From contig NZ_RKRD01000001.1 of the NCBI RefSeq assembly GCF_003814745.1, positions 806,001 through 870,000 of the forward strand: a stretch of DNA of 64,000 nucleotides, written 5' to 3'. How positions within the stretch are numbered: position 1 is the stretch's first letter; every line of letters begins with the position of its first letter. Of this stretch, positions 8,320 through 16,202 are shown one piece after another. Source of the DNA: Hydrogenoanaerobacterium saccharovorans. Lineage in GTDB: Bacteria; Bacillota; Clostridia; Oscillospirales; Ruminococcaceae. A program made the translations under genes and the position numbers. The notes under the pieces were generated by a model. It was not told where the DNA came from. It ran no database searches and saw only the letters and a program-made list of their open reading frames with translations.

Positions 8320-8702
8320 TCTAATACAAACCGGTTAAGCAGGGCGCTGATGCCTGCAATGGGGATGCACAAAAGGCTCCACAAAAATGTGTAGAGCGGG
8401 CACACCTGCCCCAGTACATTTCCGCGCATATGCGAATAATCCCACACGTCCCATTTCAGCAAGCGGTTTACCAAACAGCCTACGGTAAATTCTACGCCTG
8501 TAATCGAAAGCGCACCCAGCAGGCACTTTTTCCAAAGGCAAATTTTTTTACAGCGTTCAAACAGGTTGTTTAAAATTACAAAGCAAACGCCACCTGTAAG
8601 TGCCATAGTCCAGTGGGTATATTTGCGCCAAACCACTTCAATAAAAGAATATCCGCAGCATCCAATCAAAAAAACAAGCATACCATTTCGTACGCGGTTC
8701 AC
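8286..8702 (-). CDS. Small membrane protein, putative ABC-transporter type IV (PF06541)-like
   Basis: 138-residue protein with about four hydrophobic segments. The motif WDYSHMRGNVLGQVCPLYTF resembles the WDYS-(x)n-G-x-(I/V)C-L pattern of the small integral membrane family annotated as putative ABC-transporter type IV (PF06541). The function of that family is not established. The start is taken as GTG at 8702 because CGAGGTG lies seven bases upstream. The ATG at 8765 has no ribosome site. It converges on murI and shares its terminator hairpin. Alternative starts (ATG at 8684) would only shorten the N-terminus. Confidence 0.6.
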   Translation of the reverse strand: MNRVRNGMLVFLIGCCGYSFIEVVWRKYTHWTMALTGGVCFVILNNLFERCKKICLWKKCLLGALSITGVEFTVGCLVNRLLKWDVWDYSHMRGNVLGQVCPLYTFLWSLLCIPIAGISALLNRFVLEKNSPAKLLHR

Positions 8703-8812
8703 AAGCAACACCTCGTGGTTACTTTGCGCATTTAAAGGGCAGATATTCGGTATCAACAAATACAAAATTTTTACAATTTCAATTGCAATAACAAGAATTT
8801 GAATTGTAATTG

Positions 8813-8821
8813 TGGTATACT
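8813..8821 (+). promoter_or_regulatory. Extended -10 promoter of the CDF transporter gene
   Basis: TGGTATACT at 8813-8821 is a good extended -10 about 40 bases before the start codon. The surrounding region is AT-rich with no clear -35 at 17 bases. Confidence 0.5.
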
Positions 8822-8860
8822 GTTAAGATAAAACAATCGCCCACAGGAGGGGAGTACAAC

Positions 8861-10024
8861 ATGAAATATTTGTTGAAGCTTTTTATAAAAAATGCAGATG
8901 ATACCGAAAATGCTGCTGTTCGGCAGCAGTACGGCGTGCTAAGCAGTGTGGTGGGCATTGTGTGTAATGTACTGCTGTTTACCGTTAAGTTTATTTTGGG
9001 TTCGATTGCCAACAGCATTGCAGTTACAGCCGACGCATTCAACAATCTTTCTGATGTAGGCTCATCCATTGTAACATTGGTAGGCTTTAAGATGGCATCG
9101 AAGCCTGCGGATCATGAGCATCCTTTTGGGCATGGCAGAATAGAGTATCTTAGTGGTTTGCTTATTTCTTTTTTTATTATGCTGGTTGGTGTAGAAATTG
9201 GCAAAAACTCTGTTCGAAAAATAATAAACCCCGAGCCGGTTGAATTCAGCATCGTCGTTGTTATCGGTCTGGCGGTATCCATTTTGGTCAAACTGTGGTT
9301 GGGTTTATTCAATAAAAAGCTGGGTCAAAAAATTTCATCTACCGCAATGGAGGCAACTGCGGTTGACAGTATATCGGATGTATGTGCCACTGCGGTAACC
9401 CTAATTTCGGTGGTTGCGGCACGTTTTACCCATTTACCGATTGACGGTGTGATGGGGACGATTGTGGCATTGCTCATCTTATATGCAGGTTACGGTGTTG
9501 CCAAAGATACGCTCAACCCGCTGCTTGGCGGTCACCCTGACCCCGAATTGGTAAAAAAAATAAAAGATTCGATTCTTGATCATAAAGAAATTTTGGGTAT
9601 TCACGATTTAATCGTGCATGATTACGGGCCCAGCAGGCGGTTTGCTTCGGTGCATGCCGAGGTTTCGGTTCACAGTGATATTATCCTATCGCATGATGTG
9701 ATTGACCGTGCCGAACGCGAAATTGCAGAAAACTTGCATGTCGAAATTGTAATCCACCTCGACCCGATAGAGACAGACTGCAAAAAAACCAATGAACTGC
9801 GCGCGCTGACTTTAAATTTGGTACAAGAAATCAACCCCGAGTTTACGATCCACGATTTTCGTATGGTGCACGGCGGCACACTCACCAATTTTATATTTGA
9901 TATCAATATTCCGGTAGAAACCAAGGAAACCGATGATGAAATCAAAGCTGCTATCGCGCAAAAAATCAAAGCAATCAACCCCGAATATTATACCGTTGTA
10001 AACATCGACCATACCTTATGTTAA
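8861..10024 (+). CDS. Cation diffusion facilitator (CDF) metal exporter
   Basis: 387-residue CDF transporter with six predicted membrane segments (about residues 20-210) and a long cytosolic C-terminal domain. It exports divalent metal in exchange for protons. The TM2 site reads DAFNNLSD (N-x3-D) and the TM5 site VDSISD (D-x3-D). This pattern is described for manganese-type CDFs, so Mn is inferred rather than Zn or Fe. The loop HEHPFGHGRIEYLSG is the usual family signature. The start at 8861 follows ACAGGAGGGG. An extended reading frame upstream is non-coding. No regulator lies next to it. Confidence 0.9.
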   Translation: MKYLLKLFIKNADDTENAAVRQQYGVLSSVVGIVCNVLLFTVKFILGSIANSIAVTADAFNNLSDVGSSIVTLVGFKMASKPADHEHPFGHGRIEYLSGLLISFFIMLVGVEIGKNSVRKIINPEPVEFSIVVVIGLAVSILVKLWLGLFNKKLGQKISSTAMEATAVDSISDVCATAVTLISVVAARFTHLPIDGVMGTIVALLILYAGYGVAKDTLNPLLGGHPDPELVKKIKDSILDHKEILGIHDLIVHDYGPSRRFASVHAEVSVHSDIILSHDVIDRAEREIAENLHVEIVIHLDPIETDCKKTNELRALTLNLVQEINPEFTIHDFRMVHGGTLTNFIFDINIPVETKETDDEIKAAIAQKIKAINPEYYTVVNIDHTLC

Positions 10025-10061
10025 CCCATACTCGTCAATTATAATAAATAGGAGATTTTGG

Positions 10062-10793
10062 ATGGATTTTGCCTATACCTTTGAACAGCTCACACAAGAA
10101 CTATCGATTTGTGTAACACCAGACCATAAATTTGGTACGGATGCATTTTTGCTCTCCCATTTTGCACAGCACCGCCGTAAGGATATTGCCTGCGACCTTG
10201 GAACCGGCTGCGGAATCATTCCGCTGCTGTGGTTTCGGTGCGACCCGCCGCAGCGTGTTTACGCGGTGGATATTCAGCCTAAGGCAATTGAACAGTTAAA
10301 GATTACAGTAGAGCATAACGGTCTGCACAGCCGCTTAACCCCTGTGCTTGCCGATTTAAAAGCACTTGACGGAATATTACCCAAAGCGCAGTTTGATTTG
10401 GTAACCTGCAATCCGCCTTATAAAATTGCAAATACGGGCATTTTAAGCGACCTTACCAGCGAGCAGATTGCACGGCATGAGGTGCTGTGTAACATAAACG
10501 ACGTTTGCGCCGCGGCTTCTCAGCTGCTTAAATTTGGCGGGCGGCTTTGCATTTGCCAACGCCCCGAGCGTTTGCTCGATGTACTGGAAGCCATGCGTAA
10601 AAACGGCATAGAGCCAAAGCTTGTCCGTTTTGTACAGCAGCGCGAGGGGCTTGCCCCGTGGCTGTTTTTGGTGCAGGGCAAAAAAGGTTCAAAGCCGTAT
10701 TTAAAAGTAGAAAAGCCGCTGATTATAGAGGGCGGCGGGCGCGACGGCTTCAGCGATGAATTGCTGAAGATTTACGGAAACGGAAAAGTATAA
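10062..10793 (+). CDS. tRNA1(Val) adenine-N6 methyltransferase-like protein (TrmN6/YabB)
   Basis: 243-residue SAM-dependent methyltransferase. Motif I CDLGTGCGIIPLL binds SAM, and TCNPPYK is the NPPY catalytic motif of amino-N-methyltransferases. The N-terminal HKFGTDAFLLSHF is typical of the TrmN6 (YfiC/YabB) group, which methylates A37 of tRNA1(Val). It lies 13 bases before rsmI, the same pairing as yabB near rsmI (yabC) in Bacillus, which supports the call. SD TAGGAG at 10049-10054. Confidence 0.88.
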   Translation: MDFAYTFEQLTQELSICVTPDHKFGTDAFLLSHFAQHRRKDIACDLGTGCGIIPLLWFRCDPPQRVYAVDIQPKAIEQLKITVEHNGLHSRLTPVLADLKALDGILPKAQFDLVTCNPPYKIANTGILSDLTSEQIARHEVLCNINDVCAAASQLLKFGGRLCICQRPERLLDVLEAMRKNGIEPKLVRFVQQREGLAPWLFLVQGKKGSKPYLKVEKPLIIEGGGRDGFSDELLKIYGNGKV

Positions 10794-10806
10794 AGGAGAA
10801 CAAAGT

Positions 10807-11643
10807 ATGGCAGGTAAACTTTTTGTGGTAGGCACACCAATCGGCAACTTGGGGGATATGACCCCGCGTGCGGTGCAAACACTGCGTGACGTCGATTTTA
10901 TTGCGGCAGAGGATACCCGTGTAACGCAAAAACTGCTCAACCACTTTGAAATAAAAAAACATACCATCAGCTACCACCAACACAGCCAGAGTGCAGTGAG
11001 CGAGCAAATAACAGAGCGTATTTTGGCAGGCGAAAACTGTGCCGTTGTAACCGATGCGGGGATGCCCTGCATCTCGGACCCGGGTGAGGATTTGGTACGG
11101 CTTTGCGCCGAGAGAGGTGTGGAGATTGTTGTGGTGCCGGGCCCGTCTGCCGTGGTATCGGCACTTGCGGTATCGGGGCTGCTTACCTCGCGCTTTGCGT
11201 TTGAGGGCTTTCTTTCCACCAACCGCAAAAATCGGTTGCAGCATCTTGAATCCATAAAAAATGACAGACATACGCTGATTTTTTATGAAGCACCGCACAA
11301 GCTGATTACCACTTTGCAGGATATGCAAAGTGTTTTGGGCGAACGCAGGGTGGCGTTGGCGCGCGAACTTACCAAACTGCACGAAGAAGTAATACGCACC
11401 ACATTCTCGGGTGCACTGGAGCTATACCGTGAGAAGTCGCCGCGTGGTGAGTATGTGCTTGTGATTGAAGGCGCCCCAGAGCAAGCCCCCACAGAACTAA
11501 CCTTTGAAGATGCGGTTGGAATGGTATGCAGTTTGGTACAAGATGGTGAATCGATTACCAATGCCGCCAAACAAACAGCAAAAGAAACCGGCTATAAAAA
11601 GGGAGATCTTTATAAAGCTGCTTTGGAAAAAGCAAACAAATAG
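10807..11643 (+). CDS. rsmI: 16S rRNA (cytidine-1402-2'-O)-methyltransferase
   Basis: 278-residue RsmI, a tetrapyrrole-methylase-fold enzyme that 2'-O-methylates C1402 in the decoding centre of 16S rRNA. Visible signatures are LFVVGTPIGNLGDMTPRA at the N-terminus, EDTRVT, TDAGMPCISDPG, and VPGPSA. It follows trmN6 in one unit with SD AAAGGAG. The partner enzyme for the same nucleotide, RsmH, is encoded at 51.4 kb. Confidence 0.97.
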   Translation: MAGKLFVVGTPIGNLGDMTPRAVQTLRDVDFIAAEDTRVTQKLLNHFEIKKHTISYHQHSQSAVSEQITERILAGENCAVVTDAGMPCISDPGEDLVRLCAERGVEIVVVPGPSAVVSALAVSGLLTSRFAFEGFLSTNRKNRLQHLESIKNDRHTLIFYEAPHKLITTLQDMQSVLGERRVALARELTKLHEEVIRTTFSGALELYREKSPRGEYVLVIEGAPEQAPTELTFEDAVGMVCSLVQDGESITNAAKQTAKETGYKKGDLYKAALEKANK

Positions 11644-11659
11644 ACGGGAGTTTGAGTTT

Positions 11660-12316
11660 ATGCTGGCAGAAAAAACTTGCCCGAGTTGCAATGCTGATAT
11701 GGAAAATGAATGCAGATTTTGCAGTAGCTGCGGCTATGATTTTACCCAAGGTACTCCTAATGTAATTGCAATTGATGATCACCGAATAGAAGGGTACCTT
11801 ACCGCAGATATTGCAAGCTTTGTGGACAAAAAAAGTGATGTGTATACCGATAAGCTTGAAGCAATAGAGCAAAAGCGAATCACCTACAATTGGTGCGCCT
11901 TTTTATTTACGGCAAATTGGTTTGCTTACCGGCGGATGTATGGCTGGGCAGTGGGGATTATTCTGACATCTGTACTCATTGGAATCGGCATTGCGGCAGT
12001 TTTAATAACACCTCTTACCAACGGTACGATATCATCCGAGATGTTTGCGCTTTTATCGTTTGCGGCTGGGCTTGTGTTGCGTGTGGTTTGCGGCTTTTTG
12101 GGTGACCGAATTTATTGGAGCCGTATAAAAAAAGCTTTGGACCTAGAAAATTGCAAGGGGAGACCCCCTGTTTATGATAGCAAGCTAAAGCAGAGGCTTG
12201 GTTTGGCGGGCGGCACCAGTGTGCCTGCTGTGGTAATATCGGTAGTGGCAGGCGAGATATTTATACAGCTTGTAACTGCGTTTGTTACCCCTGCCATAAC
12301 GAATATGCTTTTGTAA
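11660..12316 (+). CDS. Zinc-ribbon membrane protein with DUF2628-like domain
   Basis: 218-residue protein. The N-terminus has a double-CxxC zinc ribbon (CPSC at residues 7-10 and CSSCG 13 residues later). A short linker leads to a membrane domain with the TYNWCAFLFTANWFAYRRMYG motif, typical of DUF2628 proteins, and three hydrophobic segments. The start is ATG 11660 behind CGGGAG. The frame extends upstream inside rsmI but that part is a shadow. It is probably the last gene of the trmN6-rsmI unit. Function is unknown. The layout suggests a membrane-anchored protein with a cytosolic zinc finger. Confidence 0.75.
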   Translation: MLAEKTCPSCNADMENECRFCSSCGYDFTQGTPNVIAIDDHRIEGYLTADIASFVDKKSDVYTDKLEAIEQKRITYNWCAFLFTANWFAYRRMYGWAVGIILTSVLIGIGIAAVLITPLTNGTISSEMFALLSFAAGLVLRVVCGFLGDRIYWSRIKKALDLENCKGRPPVYDSKLKQRLGLAGGTSVPAVVISVVAGEIFIQLVTAFVTPAITNMLL

Positions 12317-12322
12317 CAAAGC

Positions 12323-12357
12323 AAATACCCGCAGCCAAAACGGCAGCGGGTATTTTT
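12323..12357. terminator. Bidirectional terminator between convergent genes
   Basis: Arms AAATACCCGC (12323-12332) and GCGGGTATTT (12346-12355) form a perfect stem with T-runs on both sides. The minus-strand gene's stop codon overlaps its edge. Confidence 0.85.
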
Positions 12358-12865
12358 ACAGTAATATGTAACAAAGGGCTAAAATCAGCTTTTTATCCGC
12401 TTGATTGTTAATTAAGATAAACAGCAAAACTAAAATAATGATTTTATCGTTGTCAATTCCCAACGCATCCATAACGCGCGAGATGGGGCCGTTTGAGCCG
12501 CCCCCGATAATTGACCCGATGGAACTGAGCGGGTTGTTGCCACCCAACAACCCACTTAACAATCCGCCGGTGCTACTGTTATTGTTACTACTCTTGCTTT
12601 GCGGAATTTGGATAACTGGTTTGTCATGTGGATTGGGACGGTACTGTTCAGGCTGTCGATATTGTTCAGATTGTCGGTGTTGGTTAGGTTGTTGGTGCTG
12701 TTCAGATTGTTTTGGTCGTTTTGCAAATTCGGGATAGTCGGGGTAGTTGCTGCTTTCTACTGCTTTACGTGCACGTTCCTGCATATCTTTCACTCGTTCT
12801 ACAGCTTCTTGCTGCATGCGCATAATATCTTTGTGGGTGTATTCGTTGCCATTGCTCCAAGTCAT
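12356..12865 (-). CDS. Hypothetical protein with Gln/Arg/Tyr-rich repeats and C-terminal hydrophobic tail
   Basis: 169-residue protein of unknown function. It has a charged helical N-terminus (residues 1-45). A repetitive linker rich in Gln, Pro, His, Arg and Tyr follows (about 52-80, units such as QHRQSEQYRQPEQYRP). Then come a Gly/Ser/Asn-rich stretch with LLSGLLGG and a C-terminal segment DKIIILVLLFILIN...LALCYILL, hydrophobic enough to insert in a membrane. It overlaps the upstream polyasparagine gene by four bases (ATGA), so the two are translationally coupled. I recall similar hydrophobic tails in other clostridial operons of this type, but I cannot name a family. Confidence 0.75.
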   Translation of the reverse strand: MTWSNGNEYTHKDIMRMQQEAVERVKDMQERARKAVESSNYPDYPEFAKRPKQSEQHQQPNQHRQSEQYRQPEQYRPNPHDKPVIQIPQSKSSNNNSSTGGLLSGLLGGNNPLSSIGSIIGGGSNGPISRVMDALGIDNDKIIILVLLFILINNQADKKLILALCYILL

Positions 12866-13509
12866 CCATTATCACCGCCTAACAACGAACCAAGAAGACC
12901 GGATTCCTTAATCAGCGGGAGTAAATCCAGCAACTCCATAATACGAACGGCTTCATCCACCTTTTTTCGGTTTTCTTCAGCAAGGTGAGGCTTTAATGCA
13001 CGTAACAGCGCGGTACTGCTGTCGTCTTTTCGCTGAGAAAGCAGCTTTTGTATGTTCATCAGCTTACCAATATCGAGGTTTGGAAGCCCAGAATTTTCGT
13101 TGCTGCCGCCCCCACCAAGGGATGACAGTAGTGCGCCGAGGTTGGGCATGTTATTGCCACTATTGTTATTATTGTTGTTGTTATTGCTTCCCCCACCAAG
13201 CGATGACAGCAGTGCACTCAGATCGGGCATGTTATTGCCGCTATTGTTATTACTATTATTGTTAACTCCGCCAAGTGATGATAGCAGTGCGCTTAAGTCG
13301 GGCATATTGTTGTTATTGCTGTTGTTATTGCTGTTGTTATTGTTATTGTTATTGCCGTTGCTATTGCTGTTGCTATTATTATTGCTATTATTTGTCTGTC
13401 CGCCGGAGGGACTGCCGCCCTGCCCGAGCATAGACAGCACCTGACTTATCTGTTGCTTGCCCTCGTCTGATGACAGCAACTGCGAGAGCATCTCTGAAAA
13501 ATCAGCCAT
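12862..13509 (-). CDS. Polyasparagine-rich repeat protein of unknown function
   Basis: 215-residue protein. Residues 1-30 form an amphipathic helix (SQLLSSDEGKQQISQVLSML). Residues 39-140 are a low-complexity region of Asn, Ser and Gly tracts. They separate three near-identical modules, MPDLSALLSSLGG at 69-81 and 94-106 and MPNLGALLSSLGG at 121-133. A folded-looking C-terminal domain follows (about 145-210) with helices ALLRALKPHLAEENRKKVDEA and MELLDLLPLIKESGLL. SD AAGGAGGGA lies nine bases before the ATG. Middle gene of a three-gene minus-strand operon. The Asn tracts use both AAT and AAC, so the DNA is an impure (ATT/GTT)n repeat on the plus strand. No signal peptide or transmembrane segment is seen. 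Confidence 0.8.
   Translation of the reverse strand: MADFSEMLSQLLSSDEGKQQISQVLSMLGQGGSPSGGQTNNSNNNSNSNSNGNNNNNNNSNNNSNNNNMPDLSALLSSLGGVNNNSNNNSGNNMPDLSALLSSLGGGSNNNNNNNNSGNNMPNLGALLSSLGGGGSNENSGLPNLDIGKLMNIQKLLSQRKDDSSTALLRALKPHLAEENRKKVDEAVRIMELLDLLPLIKESGLLGSLLGGDNG
13090..13395. repeat. Trinucleotide (Asn codon) repeat tract with three embedded modules
   Basis: The plus strand reads as runs of ATT and GTT triplets (Asn codons on the minus strand). These are interrupted by three copies of a 39-base module encoding MP(D/N)L(S/G)ALLSSLGG. Module spacing is 75 and 81 bases, so all copy-number changes stay in frame. Confidence 0.8.
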
Positions 13510-13578
13510 CTAGTTCCCTCCTTCTGCGGGGCGCCCGCGTGCTATTATAGATTGTGCTTCAGCATCATGGTTAGTGTA

Positions 13579-13824
13579 TTATTTACCGTTCATTAGATCT
13601 TTCAATATTTTTTTTGCGTTGTCGGTGTTGAGAAGTTCCTCAATTTTTTTAGGATCATTCAAAAACTGTTGTACATTGCCGGCATTCAGCCCCTGCGGCA
13701 GATCACCTTTTTGCAGTTGAGATTTTAGCTGGTCGGGGGTAACGCCTAGTTTTTTACTTGCCATTTTGAGCATCATATCAATCTGAGCGTTAGAAATGTT
13801 AGGCATGCCGGAATTGTTTTTCAT
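13579..13824 (-). CDS. Small helical hypothetical protein, first gene of the polyasparagine operon
   Basis: 81-residue protein, predicted fully helical and soluble. It contains the stretch MLKMASKKLGVTPDQLKSQLQ, then QQFLNDPKKIEELLNTDNAKKILKDLM. The same theme of short Leu-rich helices joined by Asn/Gly links recurs in the following gene. The start is ATG 13824 behind AAAGGAG (about nine bases). A frame extending to 13875 lacks a ribosome site. It precedes the polyasparagine gene by 69 bases. I do not recognise a named family. Confidence 0.7.
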   Translation of the reverse strand: MKNNSGMPNISNAQIDMMLKMASKKLGVTPDQLKSQLQKGDLPQGLNAGNVQQFLNDPKKIEELLNTDNAKKILKDLMNGK

Positions 13825-13994
13825 AGTAAAAACTCCTTTTAAATTGTCGATAATATTTATAAAATTGTATTCCATTTCATATTTCTTTATGATAAATTAA
13901 AAAGTAAAGCATAATTAAGAATCATGTTGTTACTTGCCGTGTACACGGTTTTAACTTAAAATATTACCATATGGTTGCAGTAGGGGGAAGTTTG

Positions 13995-14465
13995 TTGAGA
14001 ATTATTGTAATGTCCGATTCACATAAAAATTTTGATAATGTACTAAAAATTGTGGAAAAGCATAACGATGCAGACCTGTTTTTGCATCTTGGAGACGGCG
14101 AACACGATTTTGAAGATGTGATGGCGCTGTATCCCGATAAGAATTATGACCACGTTTGTGGGAATTGTGATTTTTACTCTTTAGCGCCGGCGTTCAATCT
14201 GATAAAAGCAGACGGAAAACGCATATTTTTTACTCACGGCCACATCTACCATGTAAAGTTCGGTATCAAAGAGCTTTTATATGCAGCACAAGGGCGCGGT
14301 GCCGACATTGTTTTGTACGGACATACTCACAATAGTTACATCGAGTATATCGACGGTATGCATGTGGTGAACCCCGGCAGCTGCTCGGGTATGGGGGGCA
14401 GTGCGACTTATGCCATCATAGATATTACCAAAGCGGGAGTCGTACCAATTATTGTGAAGCTTTAG
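13995..14465 (+). CDS. YfcE/MJ0936-family metallophosphoesterase
   Basis: 156-residue calcineurin-like phosphodiesterase. The two-metal site is visible: MSDSHKN at the N-terminus, HLGDGEHD, CGNCD, FTHGHIYH and YGHTHNSYIE. Family members of this size hydrolyse phosphodiesters such as bis-pNPP in vitro, and the physiological substrate is usually unknown. The start is set at TTG 13995 because AGGGGGA lies six bases upstream and the product then begins (M)RIIVMSDSH, as in the family. The ATG at 13971 precedes that SD. It converges on the RCK genes across a bidirectional terminator. Confidence 0.85.
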   Translation: MRIIVMSDSHKNFDNVLKIVEKHNDADLFLHLGDGEHDFEDVMALYPDKNYDHVCGNCDFYSLAPAFNLIKADGKRIFFTHGHIYHVKFGIKELLYAAQGRGADIVLYGHTHNSYIEYIDGMHVVNPGSCSGMGGSATYAIIDITKAGVVPIIVKL

Positions 14466-14518
14466 GCACTGCATCATCATAGTTTATGATAAATTGCGTA
14501 AAAAGGTGCAAAAAATAA

Positions 14519-14555
14519 AAATCTCTATGCTTTTTTGCAGCATAGAGATTTTTTT
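14519..14555. terminator. Bidirectional terminator
   Basis: Perfect arms AAATCTCTATGC (14519-14530) and GCATAGAGATTT (14540-14551), with T-runs in both orientations, lie between two convergent genes. Confidence 0.9.
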
Positions 14556-14564
14556 GTAAATTTC

Positions 14565-15224
14565 TTATTCCAATCCTAACATACGGCTAAGGTCATGGAT
14601 GACTTTAAGCTGACATATAACAATAACTTTATCCCCGCTGAAAATTTGTGTGTTACCGCGCGGAATAATCATGGTACCGTCACGTGAGATGGATACGATA
14701 ATGCTTTCTTCCGGCATCCGCAATTCACTTAAACGGATACCATCGCGTTTGTAGTTTTGGGGTATTTCAAATTCGCTGATTGATGTTTCCCCGCGGTTGA
14801 GAGACATAATTTGTTTAATAGCCGAGGTATCTACCTCGCGCTCCAGCAGGCGAGCAATGTTATCGGTACTGCTGATGGGGATATCTACCCCCAACTGCTT
14901 CATAATCGACATATTTTTAGGGTTGTTTACCCTTGCTACTGTACGCTTTACGTGAAACTCTTTTTTGGCAAGCTGGCAGGCAATCAGATTGTTTTCATCT
15001 TTGCCCGTAACGCTGATCAGTGCATCAGCCTCTTCAATTCCTGCGTTTTGCAGCGCTTCTATTGTGCTGCCGTCGCCGCAGAAGATGGGGATATCCAAAT
15101 CGTTGGCAATTCGTGCACAGGTTTCTTTGCTTTCTTCTATTATTCGGGGTTTATGGCCGTGTTCCATCAGTGTTCGGGCGAGGTAAAAACCAACCTTACC
15201 GCCGCCCACTACAATCACTGTCAT
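14565..15224 (-). CDS. RCK-domain potassium transport regulator (TrkA/KtrA-like), copy 2
   Basis: 219-residue cytosolic regulator with an N-terminal Rossmann RCK_N domain (VIVVGGGKVGFYLA, GxGxxG fold) and a C-terminal RCK_C domain (from about residue 140). Proteins of this type bind NAD(H) or adenine nucleotides (or c-di-AMP through RCK_C) and gate Trk/Ktr potassium channels from the cytosolic side. The stretch CGDGSTIEALQNAGIEEADALISVTGKDE is typical. It follows the related upstream copy by only 12 bases. No TrkH/KtrB channel gene is in the window. Confidence 0.88.
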   Translation of the reverse strand: MTVIVVGGGKVGFYLARTLMEHGHKPRIIEESKETCARIANDLDIPIFCGDGSTIEALQNAGIEEADALISVTGKDENNLIACQLAKKEFHVKRTVARVNNPKNMSIMKQLGVDIPISSTDNIARLLEREVDTSAIKQIMSLNRGETSISEFEIPQNYKRDGIRLSELRMPEESIIVSISRDGTMIIPRGNTQIFSGDKVIVICQLKVIHDLSRMLGLE

Positions 15225-15236
15225 TTAATTTTCCTC

Positions 15237-15857
15237 CTACTCAACCATCTTTGCAAATACAAGTTTGTCGCCTGCATTCAGCTTTTCACGTTTGTCATGT
15301 GCCAATATGAGTTTGCCGTCTTGATGTTGAATTCCAAACAGCAAGCTGCCCGGGTCGGGGATAACATCATGTATGGTTTTACCAATAAGATTTTCTCGCA
15401 GCGGTAAAGAGTAGTAAGAGATAGTAGACGTGCCAAAGCTCATTTGTTTTAAATCGATTGCGCCTTCCAATGCGGCACACACCGCATCAACGGTCAGGTT
15501 TGTGGGGCAAACGGTTTTGAGGTTGAAGTGCGAGAATACATTTTCCCGCTGTGGGTCGTAAATACGGGTGAGTACAATATCAATGTGAAAAACCTCACGT
15601 GCAAGTTGTGCTACCATAATATTAACGTTATCGTCTTGCGTAACGGCAATTACCGCATCGCTGCCTTCAATCCCTGCATTCCGCAAAACATCCTGATCAA
15701 TGGGTATTCCGGCTACGGTGTAACCCGAAAACTCATGGTCAAGCAATTCAAAATGCTCTGCATCACGGTCTACAATACATACATCATGTCCCAATTTATC
15801 CAATACCGTTGCCAGCTTGGAGCCAACCTTGCCGCATCCGATGACCAATACATTCAT
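15237..15857 (-). CDS. RCK-domain potassium transport regulator (TrkA/KtrA-like), copy 1
   Basis: 206-residue RCK_N plus RCK_C protein, paralogous to its downstream neighbour. The nucleotide-binding loop is VIGCGKVGSKLA with a VDRD acidic end of strand 2. The start is ATG 15857 behind AAAGGCGG. A longer frame to 15992 covers the promoter and is not coding. A sigma-A promoter lies upstream at 15939-15967. The two genes form one transcription unit ending at the bidirectional terminator, so both regulators are made together and may hetero-oligomerise. Confidence 0.88.
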   Translation of the reverse strand: MNVLVIGCGKVGSKLATVLDKLGHDVCIVDRDAEHFELLDHEFSGYTVAGIPIDQDVLRNAGIEGSDAVIAVTQDDNVNIMVAQLAREVFHIDIVLTRIYDPQRENVFSHFNLKTVCPTNLTVDAVCAALEGAIDLKQMSFGTSTISYYSLPLRENLIGKTIHDVIPDPGSLLFGIQHQDGKLILAHDKREKLNAGDKLVFAKMVE

Positions 15858-15938
15858 TGTAAAAGTGCCGCCTTTCTTCCATACATCTAACATAAAAAGC
15901 ATTCTAAAAAAGTACTTGAGCTGTTTACAGTAAGAACT

Positions 15939-15967
15939 AGTATAACGCTTTATACTTGCAGTTGCAA
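15939..15967 (-). promoter_or_regulatory. Sigma-A promoter of the RCK gene pair
   Basis: On the minus strand TTGCAA (15967-15962), a 17-base spacer and TATACT (15944-15939). The leader is about 80 bases. Confidence 0.7.
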
Positions 15968-16167
15968 CCTGATTTTTGTCTGAGGATGTCACAAGAAAAT
16001 TTATCCAAATCTATATTACAAAAAAGCTAACCATTATAAGTAAGCTGACTATTATAGATTAATCACTTGCGGGTGGCGCTTGCACCAAGTATACCATATG
16101 GTAATAACCGTAATTGCAATCAATCCGCCGACCAATGCGCACTAATTTGTGTATTTTTCGATATAAC

Positions 16168-16197
16168 AAAAACCGCTTAAACATCACGTTTAAGCGG
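16168..16197 (-). terminator. Terminator after tRNA-Val
   Basis: On the minus strand, arms CCGCTTAAAC and GTTTAAGCGG (16197-16188 and 16182-16173) form a perfect 10-bp stem, followed by TTTTT immediately downstream of the tRNA 3' end. Confidence 0.88.
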
Positions 16198-16202
16198 CAT
16201 TT

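Noticed and set aside
8810..8860. N-terminal extension of the CDF transporter
   Set aside because: The extension overlaps the -10 and the SD; ATG 8861 has the SD at correct spacing.
13090..13395. Repeat tract as a possible CRISPR array
   Set aside because: The repeats are triplet runs inside an open frame with no constant repeat and unique spacer pattern, and no cas genes are nearby.
13052..13444. Long poly-leucine frames on the plus strand
   Set aside because: They are antisense readings of the Asn-codon repeat; no start signal, and the minus-strand gene has a strong SD.
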